Part shown: positions 8,474-15,899 of the stretch, piece by piece
How the letters are laid out: each line of letters begins with the position of its first letter
How positions within the stretch are numbered: the first letter of the stretch is position 1
Assembly (NCBI GenBank): GCA_020445805.1
Contig: JAGRFX010000013.1
Location: 1 to 39,956, forward strand
Reading direction: 5' to 3'
DNA from: Rhodocyclaceae bacterium
GTDB lineage: Bacteria > Pseudomonadota > Gammaproteobacteria > Burkholderiales > Rhodocyclaceae
DNA length: 39,956 bases
The notes under the pieces: generated by a model
The model's input: only the letters and a program-made list of their open reading frames with translations
Databases searched by the model: none
Told to the model about the DNA's origin: nothing
Position numbers and translations under genes: made by a program

Positions 8474-9241
8474 TCAGCCCTTGACGTGCAGCCCGCACTC
8501 CTTGAGGGTCGGGTCCTCCCACCACCAGCGGCCGGCGCGGACGTCCTCGCCCACGGCGATGGCCCGCGTGCAGGGCGCACAGCCGATGCTGGGATAGAAC
8601 TGGTCGTGCAGGTCGTTGTAGGGCACGTCGTTGATGCGGATGAAGGCCCACACCTCGTTCTCGCTCCAGTCCGTCAGGGGGTTGAGCTTGATGAGGCCAT
8701 TGCCCTCGTCGAACTCCCGTGCCGGCAGGCCGGTGCGGGTCGTGGACTGGGCTGCCCGCAGGCCGGTGATCCAGGCCTGCTTGCCCGCCAGCGCCCGGCG
8801 CAGGGGCTCCACCTTGCGGATCTGGCAGCAGCGCTTGCGCAGCTCGACCGACTCGTAGAAGGCATTGATGCCTTCGCTGCGGACGAAATCCTCGATGGCC
8901 GTGGCATCGGGGAAGAAAACCTTGAGGTGGGTGTCGTAGTGCTTCTCGACACGCGCCATCAGGTCGTAGGTCTCGGCCGGCAGGCGCCCGGTGTCCAGCG
9001 AGAAGATCTCGATCGGCAGTCCGAGCCGCAGGATCAGCTCGGTCAGCACCATGTCCTCGGCGCCGAAGCTGTTGGCGAAGGTCACCGCCCCCTGGCCACC
9101 GAACTCGGCCACGGCTGCGGTCAGCAGTTCGCGGGCGGCGGTGGCCTTGGCGGCAACCGACGCCCGCAGGGCATCGGTCAGGTCGGGGCGGGTGGCCGGA
9201 TTGCCGGCGCGCGGACGCAACATCGAGACGCTGCCGTTCAT
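8474..9241 (-). CDS. cysH: Assimilatory APS reductase CysH (4Fe-4S type)
   Basis: 255 residues, PAPS-reductase family. The cluster-binding cysteines C138-C139 (RKRCCQIRK) and C221/C224 (SIGCAPCTRA) mark the iron-sulfur APS reductase type rather than the enteric PAPS type. The catalytic cysteine C249 sits in the C-terminal KECGLH motif. The substrate loop SFGAEDMVLTE and the SLDTGRLP motif are intact. It reduces adenylyl sulfate to sulfite with thioredoxin as donor, feeding the sulfite reductase encoded upstream in the same operon. Its ATG overlaps the DUF934 stop by four bases, so the two are translationally coupled. It is the last gene before the terminator at 8427-8450. Confidence 0.95.
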   Translation of the reverse strand: MNGSVSMLRPRAGNPATRPDLTDALRASVAAKATAARELLTAAVAEFGGQGAVTFANSFGAEDMVLTELILRLGLPIEIFSLDTGRLPAETYDLMARVEKHYDTHLKVFFPDATAIEDFVRSEGINAFYESVELRKRCCQIRKVEPLRRALAGKQAWITGLRAAQSTTRTGLPAREFDEGNGLIKLNPLTDWSENEVWAFIRINDVPYNDLHDQFYPSIGCAPCTRAIAVGEDVRAGRWWWEDPTLKECGLHVKG

Positions 9242-9753
9242 GCCGGCACCCCACCTCGGGCATGCCGGCGCCAGACCGGCTCAGCCCGGTCCACGGCGCC
9301 CTGGTAGGGCTCGGAGAAGTCGCCCAGGCTGGCCAGCGCCGCCTCGAGCTGCTCGCTGGTGTAGCGCGCTTCCTGGGGTTGCAGGGCATCGAAGCCGCAG
9401 CGGGTCAGGTAGAAGAACTGGTCGCGCAGCACGTCGCCGATGGCGCGCAGTTCGCCCTGGTAGCCGTAGCGGGTGCGCAGCAGCGCCGCCGTCGAATAGC
9501 CGCGACCATCCGCGAACTTGGGGAAGGCAACGGCCACCACGTCGAGCCCGGACAGTGCCGGGGCGATCTCGGCCGGGTCCTCGTCGGGCGCCAGCCACAC
9601 GCCCAGTTCGCCCCGGTCGGCCAACTCGGCCGCCGCGGACTTCCACAGCGCGAGCGGGACGATCACCGGCCCGGCGGGGACTTCGGTCGCGTCCGCAGGC
9701 AGCACCTGCCAGTTGTCGTCGACCACCTTTCCGTTCTTGATCAGCTTAGCCAT
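9238..9753 (-). CDS. DUF934 protein of the sulfate assimilation operon
   Basis: 171 residues, no signal peptide or membrane helix. The DUF934 family is found almost only between sulfite reductase and cysH genes in proteobacteria. Recognisable parts are the central PKFADGRGYSTAALLR, then GELRAIGDVLRDQFFYLTR and the C-terminal YQGAVDRAEPVWRRHA. The start overlaps the end of cysI by eight bases and its stop overlaps the cysH start by four, so the three form one tightly coupled unit. Its biochemical role is not established; an accessory role in sulfite reduction or electron delivery is an inference from context only. Confidence 0.9.
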   Translation of the reverse strand: MAKLIKNGKVVDDNWQVLPADATEVPAGPVIVPLALWKSAAAELADRGELGVWLAPDEDPAEIAPALSGLDVVAVAFPKFADGRGYSTAALLRTRYGYQGELRAIGDVLRDQFFYLTRCGFDALQPQEARYTSEQLEAALASLGDFSEPYQGAVDRAEPVWRRHARGGVPA

Positions 9754-11428
9754 TGACCACCTTCTTCTTCACTTCACGGTCCGCATACACGCGGGTCTTG
9801 AAAGGTTCGATGCCGATGCGGCGGGCCGTGTCGATGAATCGCTCGTCGGCGTGCCGCTCCTCGATATAGATCTCGATGATGCGGGCGATCACGTCCGGCA
9901 TCTCGGCGCGGGCGAAGGACGGGCCGATCACCTTGCCGAGCGAGGCCGTGTTGCCCTGGGCGCCGCCGATCGTGACCTGGTACCACTCCTGCCCGTTCTT
10001 GTCGACGCCGAGGATGCCGATGTGGCCCACGTGGTGGTGGCCACAGGCATTCATGCAGCCCGAGATGTTGATCTCGATGTCGCCGATGTCGTGGAGGTAG
10101 TCCAGGTCGTCGAAACGCTGCTGGATGGCCTCGGCGACCGGGATCGACTTGGCGTTGGCGAGGTTGCAGAAGTCGCCGCCGGGGCAGCAGATCATGTCGG
10201 TCAGGAGACCGATGTTCGGGGTGGCCAGGCCGGCGTCGCGGGCCGCCTGCCACACGGCGAACAGGTCGGACTGGCGTACGTCGGCCAGGACCAGGTTCTG
10301 CTCGTGGGTGGAGCGCACCTCGCCGAAGCTGAAGCGGTCGGCCCAGTCGGCCACCAGGTCGAGCTGGTCCGAGCTGATGTCGCCCGGCGCCACGCCGGTC
10401 TTCTTCAGGGACAGCACCACCGAGGCGTAGCCCGGCTGCTTGTGGGCGCGCACGTTGCGCTTCGCCCACGCCGCGAAGGCCTTGTTGTCCGCCAGGGCCT
10501 GGCGATGGCCGGCGTCCTCGGCGGGCAGCGCCGCGTAGCTCGGGTCGACGAAGTGGCCCGAGACCCGCGCCACCTCGGCTTCGGTCAGGGTGCTGGGGCC
10601 GCCACGGCTGTGGGCCCATTCGGCCTCGACCTGCTCGCGGAAGGCCTCGATGCCCAGGGACTGGACCAGGATCTTGATCCGCGCCTTGTACATGTTGTCG
10701 CGACGGCCGAAGCGGTTATAGACCCGCAGGATGGCCTCGCAGTAAGTGATGATGTCCTGCCAGGGCACGAAGGCCGAGATTTCCTTGCCGATGATCGGCG
10801 TGCGGCCGAGGCCGCCCCCCACCAGCACGCGGAAGCCGGTTTCGCCGGCCTCGTTGCGCACCAGGTCCAGGCCGATGTCGTGGCACAGAATGACCGCCCG
10901 GTCTTCCGCTGCGCCATTGACCGCCATCTTGAACTTGCGCGGCAGGTAGGCGAATTCGGGGTGGAAGGTGGCCCACTGGCGCAGGATCTCGGCCCACGGG
11001 CGCGGGTCGATGGCTTCGTCGCCGGCGACGCCCGCGTACGGATCCGAGGTGAAGTTGCGGATGCAGTTGCCGGAGGTCTGGATGGCGTGCATCTCGACCT
11101 CGGCCAGCTCCGCCAGGATCTTCGGCACGTTCTCGAGGGCCGGCCAGTTGAACTGGATGTTCTGGCGGGTGCTGAAATGCACGTAGCCCTTGTCGTAGTC
11201 GCGGGCGAGGCGCGCGATGCGGCGCAGCTGGTCCGCGCTCATCAGGCCGTAAGGGACCGCCACGCGCAGCATCGGCGCCTGCTTCTGGATGTACAGGCCG
11301 TTCTGGAGACGCAGGGGCCGATACTCGTCCTCGTTCAGCTCGCCCGCCAGGTAGCGGTTCGTCTGGTCGCTGAACTGCGCGACGCGCTCATCGACGATGC
11401 GCTGGTCGAATGCGTCGTATCGATACAT
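9746..11428 (-). CDS. cysI: Siroheme/4Fe-4S sulfite (nitrite) reductase, CysI-like
   Basis: 560 residues with the duplicated ferredoxin-like and catalytic halves of nitrite/sulfite reductases. The cluster and siroheme ligands are in place: C415-x5-C421 (CCPGGDFCN) and C458-x3-C462 (SGCMNACGHHHVGH). The substrate-side HFSTRQNIQF motif (84-93) is also present. With cysH and DUF934 next to it the role is assimilatory reduction of sulfite to sulfide rather than nitrite reduction; the sequence alone would not decide this. No flavoprotein partner (CysJ) is adjacent, so electrons probably come from ferredoxin or another reductase. The ATG begins MYRYDAFDQR. The permease gene lies 47 bases upstream on the same strand. 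Confidence 0.92.
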   Translation of the reverse strand: MYRYDAFDQRIVDERVAQFSDQTNRYLAGELNEDEYRPLRLQNGLYIQKQAPMLRVAVPYGLMSADQLRRIARLARDYDKGYVHFSTRQNIQFNWPALENVPKILAELAEVEMHAIQTSGNCIRNFTSDPYAGVAGDEAIDPRPWAEILRQWATFHPEFAYLPRKFKMAVNGAAEDRAVILCHDIGLDLVRNEAGETGFRVLVGGGLGRTPIIGKEISAFVPWQDIITYCEAILRVYNRFGRRDNMYKARIKILVQSLGIEAFREQVEAEWAHSRGGPSTLTEAEVARVSGHFVDPSYAALPAEDAGHRQALADNKAFAAWAKRNVRAHKQPGYASVVLSLKKTGVAPGDISSDQLDLVADWADRFSFGEVRSTHEQNLVLADVRQSDLFAVWQAARDAGLATPNIGLLTDMICCPGGDFCNLANAKSIPVAEAIQQRFDDLDYLHDIGDIEINISGCMNACGHHHVGHIGILGVDKNGQEWYQVTIGGAQGNTASLGKVIGPSFARAEMPDVIARIIEIYIEERHADERFIDTARRIGIEPFKTRVYADREVKKKVVNG

Positions 11429-11475
11429 GAAGGGGTTCTCTCTCTGTCGTGAATCGGGGTGGGGGTACGGTGCCC

Positions 11476-12255
11476 TCAGTGGGCGATCAGCTTGGCGCCG
11501 ACCAGCACCAGCATGGTCGCCAGGATCGGCCGCAGGATGCGGTCGGGAATCTTCGTCGAGACATGGCTGCCGAGCCAGATACCGGGCAGCGAGCCGATGA
11601 TCAGGCTGCCGAGCAGGGCCCAGTCCACGCTGCCCAGCCACCAGTGTCCCATGCCGGCGACGGCCGTCAAGGGCACCGCGTGGGCGATATCGCTGCCGAC
11701 GATGCGCAGGGCCGGCATCGACGGGTACAGGAAGATCAGGGCCGTGACGCCGAGCGCGCCAGCGCCCACCGACGAGATCGACACCAGTACGCCCAGGGTC
11801 GCGCCGGTCAGCACGGTCAGGGCGGCGACCCGGCGCGGGTTCGGCGTGTCGCCGAAGCGGCGGATCGCGTAGGCCTGGATGCGCTTGCGGAAGATGATGG
11901 CCACGGCGGTCAGCACCAGGGCCACGCCCAGGGCCACCTTGATGATGCCCGAGGCCCCTTCGATGCCGCCCGGGGCATGGTTGCCGACGATGTACAGGGT
12001 CAGCAGCGAGGCCGGGATGCTGCCGGTCGCCAGGCGCCGCGTGACGTTCCAGTCCACCGTGCCCTTGAGTCCGTGGGCCAGGGTGCCGCCGGCCTTGGTG
12101 ATGGCGGCGTAGAGCAGGTCGGTGCCGACCGCCACCGAAGGGTGGATGCCGAACAGCAGCACCAGCAGCGGCGTCATCAGCGAGCCGCCACCGACACCGG
12201 TGAGGCCGACGATGGCGCCGACGGCGAAGCCGGCGACTGTGTAGGCAAAGTCCAT
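11476..12255 (-). CDS. TauE/SafE-family sulfite/sulfonate exporter
   Basis: 259 residues, about eight hydrophobic helices in two halves, each opening with the family's glycine-rich motif (AIVGLTGVGGGSLMTP and LVSISSVGAGALGV). The internal GTDLLYAAITKAGG and GSDIAHAVPLTA segments are also repeats of one another, as usual for TauE/SafE. It is the first gene of the minus-strand cys operon and is divergent from cysB, so export of excess sulfite is a reasonable role; the direction and substrate are inferred. The start at 12255 (MDFAYTVAGF) is preferred to an in-frame ATG 12 codons upstream that has no membrane character. Confidence 0.87.
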   Translation of the reverse strand: MDFAYTVAGFAVGAIVGLTGVGGGSLMTPLLVLLFGIHPSVAVGTDLLYAAITKAGGTLAHGLKGTVDWNVTRRLATGSIPASLLTLYIVGNHAPGGIEGASGIIKVALGVALVLTAVAIIFRKRIQAYAIRRFGDTPNPRRVAALTVLTGATLGVLVSISSVGAGALGVTALIFLYPSMPALRIVGSDIAHAVPLTAVAGMGHWWLGSVDWALLGSLIIGSLPGIWLGSHVSTKIPDRILRPILATMLVLVGAKLIAH

Positions 12256-12397
12256 GATGCGGTTCCTGGATTCCTGTGTTGTGCAGCGCATCGTAAGCGC
12301 GCACGTATAGATGGGAGAAGGTGATGCAGGTTAAACTCAAAGAACCAAAAGTTATTTGGGTGCCGGGCGCGGGTCGCCGGGCCGGGAGTGACGCGCC
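12256..12397. promoter_or_regulatory. Divergent cys operon / cysB control region
   Basis: 142 bases between the TauE-family gene (minus) and cysB (plus), with an AT-rich core at about 12330-12358 that contrasts with the GC-rich flanks. A TATACG box on the minus strand (about 12305-12310) could be a -10 for the operon, with a poor -35 as is common for CysB-activated promoters. No clear repeat of a CysB site could be fixed by eye. Confidence 0.45.
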
Positions 12398-13339
12398 ATG
12401 AACCTGCAGCAACTGCGCTACGTCTTCGAGGTGTCGCGGCATGGCTACAACGTGTCCGAGGCGGCGGAGAGCCTGTTCACGTCCCAGCCGGGGGTCTCCA
12501 AGCAGATCCGGCTGCTGGAGGAGGAGCTGGGCTTCGAGATCTTCGAGCGGCACGGCAAGCGGCTGGTCGGCATCACCGAACCCGGCCGCCAGGTGCTGGC
12601 GATCGCCGAGCGGGTGCTGCGCGACGTGGACAACCTCCGCCAGGTGGGGGAGGAGTTCACCAACGAGAGCCGGGGCCGCCTGTCCATCGCCACCACCCAC
12701 ACCCAGGCGCGCTATGCCCTGCCCAAGGTGGTCCAGGAGTTCCTCAGGCGCTATCCGGCCGTGCGCCTCGAGCTGCATCAGGGCAGCCCGCGCCAGGTGT
12801 GCGAGATGGTCCTGTCGGGCGAGGCCGACGTGGCCATCGCCACCGAGGCCATCGCCGATTACGACGACCTGGTGATGCTGCCCTGCTACCAGTGGAACCG
12901 CTGCGTCATCGCGCCCCAGAAGCATCCCATCCTGCAGGCCAAGCCCCTGACGCTCGAAGAGATCGCGCGCTGGCCGATCATCACCTACGACTCGGCCTTC
13001 ACCGGGCGCAGCCAGATCAACAAGGCCTTCCTGGGGCGGGGCCTCAAGCCCAACGTGGTCCTCACCGCCATCGACTCGGACGTGATCAAGACCTACGTGG
13101 GCATGGGGCTCGGCATCGGCATCGTGGCCCGCATGGCCTACGATCCGCTCGCCGACAAGGGCCTCGGCATGCTCGATGCGGCCCACCTGTTCGAGACCAG
13201 CACCACCCGCATCGGCATCCTCCGCAACGCCTGGCTGCGGGGCTATGTCTATGCCTTCATCGAACTCTTCGCCCCGCACCTGCCGCGGCGCATGGTCGAA
13301 CTGGCCCTGGCCGGCGGCGGCAGCGACCCGGGGCTTTGA
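12398..13339 (+). CDS. cysB: LysR-type regulator CysB
   Basis: 313 residues. An N-terminal winged helix-turn-helix (1-60, including SEAAESLFTSQPGVSKQIR) is followed by a LysR substrate-binding domain with the CysB/Cbl hallmark ATTHTQARYALP (about 98-109) and a well-conserved GLGIGIVARMAYDP segment. CysB activates sulfate assimilation genes in response to N-acetylserine/O-acetylserine and sulfur starvation. Its position, divergent from the sulfite reductase operon, fits that role. Family membership is strong; the separation from the closely related Cbl is by context, since the window has no taurine or sulfonate uptake genes. Confidence 0.9.
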   Translation: MNLQQLRYVFEVSRHGYNVSEAAESLFTSQPGVSKQIRLLEEELGFEIFERHGKRLVGITEPGRQVLAIAERVLRDVDNLRQVGEEFTNESRGRLSIATTHTQARYALPKVVQEFLRRYPAVRLELHQGSPRQVCEMVLSGEADVAIATEAIADYDDLVMLPCYQWNRCVIAPQKHPILQAKPLTLEEIARWPIITYDSAFTGRSQINKAFLGRGLKPNVVLTAIDSDVIKTYVGMGLGIGIVARMAYDPLADKGLGMLDAAHLFETSTTRIGILRNAWLRGYVYAFIELFAPHLPRRMVELALAGGGSDPGL

Positions 13340-13826
13340 CACGGGGCGGCTGGCTCAGGATCGGCTCACACCGGACGGGAGATTCTTGAGTTCCGCGACC
13401 CGGCGGACGCCTGTGTTGGATGTGGCCTGCGCGCTGGGTAAATGCAACGATGGAGTAGCCAGCAGGCGGACCAGTTTCGGCGCTTGTCGGATTTTCTGAC
13501 GCCCCGGATGGCCGGGCCTCATGCCGCGGGGCTGGTCGTGCGGTGCGCGGGCGAAATCCACAGATTCAACACTGTTTGGTGAAAAACGACAACTTCGCCA
13601 GTACATTGGGGTTCGTATTCGCAGATCGGCCTTCGGGTCGCTTTTGGCGCGCTGCTTGCCAGGCCGTTGATTGGGCGTATCCGGAGACATCAAAGAGACG
13701 CAAGGAGGTGCAGTCGCCCATCATTACGGGGTGGTGCGCGTACAAAGAGTCGGACTGGACGTCCTCTCTCCGGTGCCCGGCCGCTCAGGCGTACGTTTGG
13801 GAGCGACTCGTGATTTTTGTCTCGTC
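13340..13826. other. Gene-free intergenic stretch, lower GC
   Basis: About 490 bases (620 including the promoter zone up to 13960) with no convincing gene. GC falls from about 13540 onward. A 105-codon open frame (13543-13860, plus) has no ribosome site, no recognisable family and unusual composition, so I do not call it. Short GC-rich inverted repeats near 13501-13532 have no T-run. It could be a decayed gene or insertion remnant; nothing identifiable remains. Confidence 0.5.
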
Positions 13827-13846
13827 GAATTATTTTACGGATTCTG
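13827..13846 (+). promoter_or_regulatory. Putative upstream activator site of a PEP-CTERM gene
   Basis: GAATT (13827-13831) and TTAC-GG-ATTCTG (13835-13846). The same GAATT and TTAC-N2-ATTCTG elements occur upstream of the PEP-CTERM gene at 21923, at nearly the same distance from a sigma-54-type promoter (55 versus 57 bases). Probably a binding site for an enhancer-binding protein such as PrsR; inferred from two sites only. Confidence 0.5.
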
Positions 13847-13900
13847 ATGATTTCGGCTAAATATAATCATAAGTAACTGTAAAATATAGGCATGCATGGC

Positions 13901-13916
13901 TGGCATCCTTCGTGCT
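13901..13916 (+). promoter_or_regulatory. Sigma-54-type (-24/-12) promoter
   Basis: TGGCA at 13901-13905 and TGCT at 13913-13916 give the invariant GG-N10-GC spacing and match most of the RpoN consensus. The predicted transcription start is near 13927, about 34 bases before the PEP-CTERM gene. The surrounding DNA is AT-rich. Confidence 0.65.
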
Positions 13917-13960
13917 ATGTCTTTGGGCATGGTCGGTGACTCCCGACGATCTGTGGATGA

Positions 13961-14893
13961 ATGTCAGTCATGAAGCGAATCTGTCGAATTGCTGCGGTCG
14001 GTGCAGGCGTGTGGGTGAGTAGCGGCCTTGCTATGGCCACGCCGGTCACCACGCTCCGGTCGTGCAACACCAGCGACGTCCAGGTCACGAGTGCTCAGCA
14101 GTATTCCAGCGTTTCCGCCGGCGCGACGCTGGGCTCCAATCTGTTGCTTGGTCCGGTTTCGTCGGCCGCTTGCGCCGGGGCCTTCGAGGGCAACGACACG
14201 CCCTACCCCAAAACTAACCTTGGCTACGAGAATGACGGATTGCTCAATGGCGCGATCCAAGGGACACCGCCTTACGCGGACCTCTTCCCCGCCGGCGCCT
14301 TCGTGACCGATGCCGACAAGACGGACCTGGATGGCGACGGATTCGCCGACGATCCTGGCTGGATCATGCTCGGCAAGACTGACTTCGGTAGTTCGGGCCC
14401 TGGGCCGTTCGCCCCTGCGGCTGTCGGCGGTGATTCGACCATCGTGCTCGCCTCGTTCTTCACCGTCTCGCAATCCAGCACCGGGCAGGGCACCTGGGCG
14501 TTCACGCCGGATCCGCTGGTCGCACTCCGCGCCCTAGATCTGCTCGGGAAGAATTCCTTTGACCAGTTCGCATTGGTCTTCAAGTCCGGAAACGCGTTTG
14601 CGATCTACGACTTCACGGCCGCCCAGTTCGGTGTATTCGACCCCTCGGCGGACGATCCGCAGTTCAATTTTGCGGGCACGTGGGATACCACCCGCACCTT
14701 GCTGAACTGCAACGTGAATGGGCAGGGCGTGGAGAAATGCAATGCGGCGGGGATCTCCCACGTTACCCTCTGGGCGCGCGATCCGGGCGGCTCAAGCGAC
14801 GTGCCCGAACCGCAAACGCTGTGGCTTGCCGGTGCAGCGTTGATCAGCTGTGCGTTGGTGAGGGCGCCTGGCCGCATGAGTCCCTGCGCCTGA
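13961..14893 (+). CDS. PEP-CTERM sorting-domain protein
   Basis: 310 residues. The signal peptide is best read from the second methionine (position 13970, MKRICRIAAVG through GLAMA), and neither start has a good ribosome site. The mature part is rich in Ser, Gly, Asp and Ala and holds an EF-hand-like acidic loop (DADKTDLDGDGFADDPGW), suggesting calcium binding. Four cysteines are spread over the chain. The C-terminus is VPEPQTLWLAGAALISCALV followed by RAPGRM and four more residues, so the basic cluster is weaker and the tail longer than usual. An exosortase substrate of unknown function, transcribed from the sigma-54-type promoter at 13901. Confidence 0.82.
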   Translation: MSVMKRICRIAAVGAGVWVSSGLAMATPVTTLRSCNTSDVQVTSAQQYSSVSAGATLGSNLLLGPVSSAACAGAFEGNDTPYPKTNLGYENDGLLNGAIQGTPPYADLFPAGAFVTDADKTDLDGDGFADDPGWIMLGKTDFGSSGPGPFAPAAVGGDSTIVLASFFTVSQSSTGQGTWAFTPDPLVALRALDLLGKNSFDQFALVFKSGNAFAIYDFTAAQFGVFDPSADDPQFNFAGTWDTTRTLLNCNVNGQGVEKCNAAGISHVTLWARDPGGSSDVPEPQTLWLAGAALISCALVRAPGRMSPCA

Positions 14894-14928
14894 CTGACAT
14901 GGGTCGATCAGGCACCTGATGGTGCGCG

Positions 14929-15882
14929 CTAGAAAAAGTGGGCGGGCGCCAACTGGCCCGCGAGAGCCAGCATCAGGGCGATCCGGGCCTGCGGAGGCGT
15001 CAGTCGGCCCGAGGCAAAGAGCATGGGGCCATCCCCGGGTTGGGGCGTGACGCGACCCGCTCCGGTCCGGCTGGAGCGAACGACAATCACATCGCGGGCC
15101 AAGGCCTTTTTGACCGCGTCAAGCCAGACGGCGGGGAGGCTGCCGTTTCCCGGCAGACAAAGGACGATCGCCCTTGCGCCATGGGAGATGCTGGACGCCA
15201 TCAGGTCGGGTTCGCTGCCCGCCCCGACCCACAAGACATCGACCCTCGGCAATTCGGAGAGACTCGAAAGCAGTCCCGGCAGGCGCGCTGGAGTTTCGGG
15301 TCCCAGGTCCAAGCTCGGTGGATCGCTCCAGCCAATCACGGAATCCCCCCCCTCGAACGCGTCCAGGGCACGGGTGTGACGCTTGTGCAGCCGGCTCGCC
15401 GCATGGATCTGTTCATTGATCACCGCGACTACCCCCGTCTGCCGCGTGACGCCACTGGCCGCCACCTGCACCGCATGCAGCAGGTTGAGCGGGCCGTCTG
15501 CCGAATGCGCGCTGGCGGGGCGCATGGCGCAGGTCAGCACGACCGGTTTGCCCGGCGCGAACAGCCGGTCGAGCAGAAAGGCGGACTCCTCCAGGGTATC
15601 GGTGCCATGGGTGACCACCACGGCATCGCAGGCCGGATCGACCAGTGCTTCGGCGACATCACGCGCCAGCTGAAGCCAGTGCCCGGGCCCCAGGTCCTTG
15701 CTGTCCAAATTGAACGGCTGCGAGATCGTGATGCGGGCGAAGCCGTGCACTTCGGGAATCGCCTCGAGCAGTGCATGACCGGCCAGGCTGCCGGCCTGGT
15801 AACGGGTGGTGGACGCGCGGTCGTCGGCGACCCCGGCAATGGTGCCGCCGGTGGCGATCAGGTGGATTCGGGGCAGGTTCAT
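14929..15882 (-). CDS. L-asparaginase family protein (cytoplasmic)
   Basis: 317 residues. The catalytic threonines are present: T14 in IATGGTIAG and T94-D95 in THGTDTLEES. The second half of the active site reads AMRPASAHSADGPLNLL with the expected Ser-Ala-Asp. The family hydrolyses asparagine (and sometimes glutamine) to aspartate and ammonia. There is no signal peptide, so unlike secreted type II enzymes it should be cytoplasmic, although the motif set is closer to type II. It begins 17 bases after the stop of the CPA2 antiporter gene and probably shares its transcript. Confidence 0.9.
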   Translation of the reverse strand: MNLPRIHLIATGGTIAGVADDRASTTRYQAGSLAGHALLEAIPEVHGFARITISQPFNLDSKDLGPGHWLQLARDVAEALVDPACDAVVVTHGTDTLEESAFLLDRLFAPGKPVVLTCAMRPASAHSADGPLNLLHAVQVAASGVTRQTGVVAVINEQIHAASRLHKRHTRALDAFEGGDSVIGWSDPPSLDLGPETPARLPGLLSSLSELPRVDVLWVGAGSEPDLMASSISHGARAIVLCLPGNGSLPAVWLDAVKKALARDVIVVRSSRTGAGRVTPQPGDGPMLFASGRLTPPQARIALMLALAGQLAPAHFF

Positions 15883-15899
15883 GGGGTGTGGGCGTTGGA

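Noticed and set aside
9518-11452. A 644-codon plus-strand open frame antisense to cysI
   Set aside because: No family, no ribosome site, His/Asp/Val-rich repetitive composition; cysI on the opposite strand has complete catalytic motifs. A similar antisense frame over the ABC transporter (22901-24883) was rejected for the same reason.
13543-13860. 105-codon plus-strand open frame in the cysB-PEP-CTERM gap
   Set aside because: No ribosome site, no recognised domain, unusual composition, and it overlaps the putative activator site at 13827-13846.
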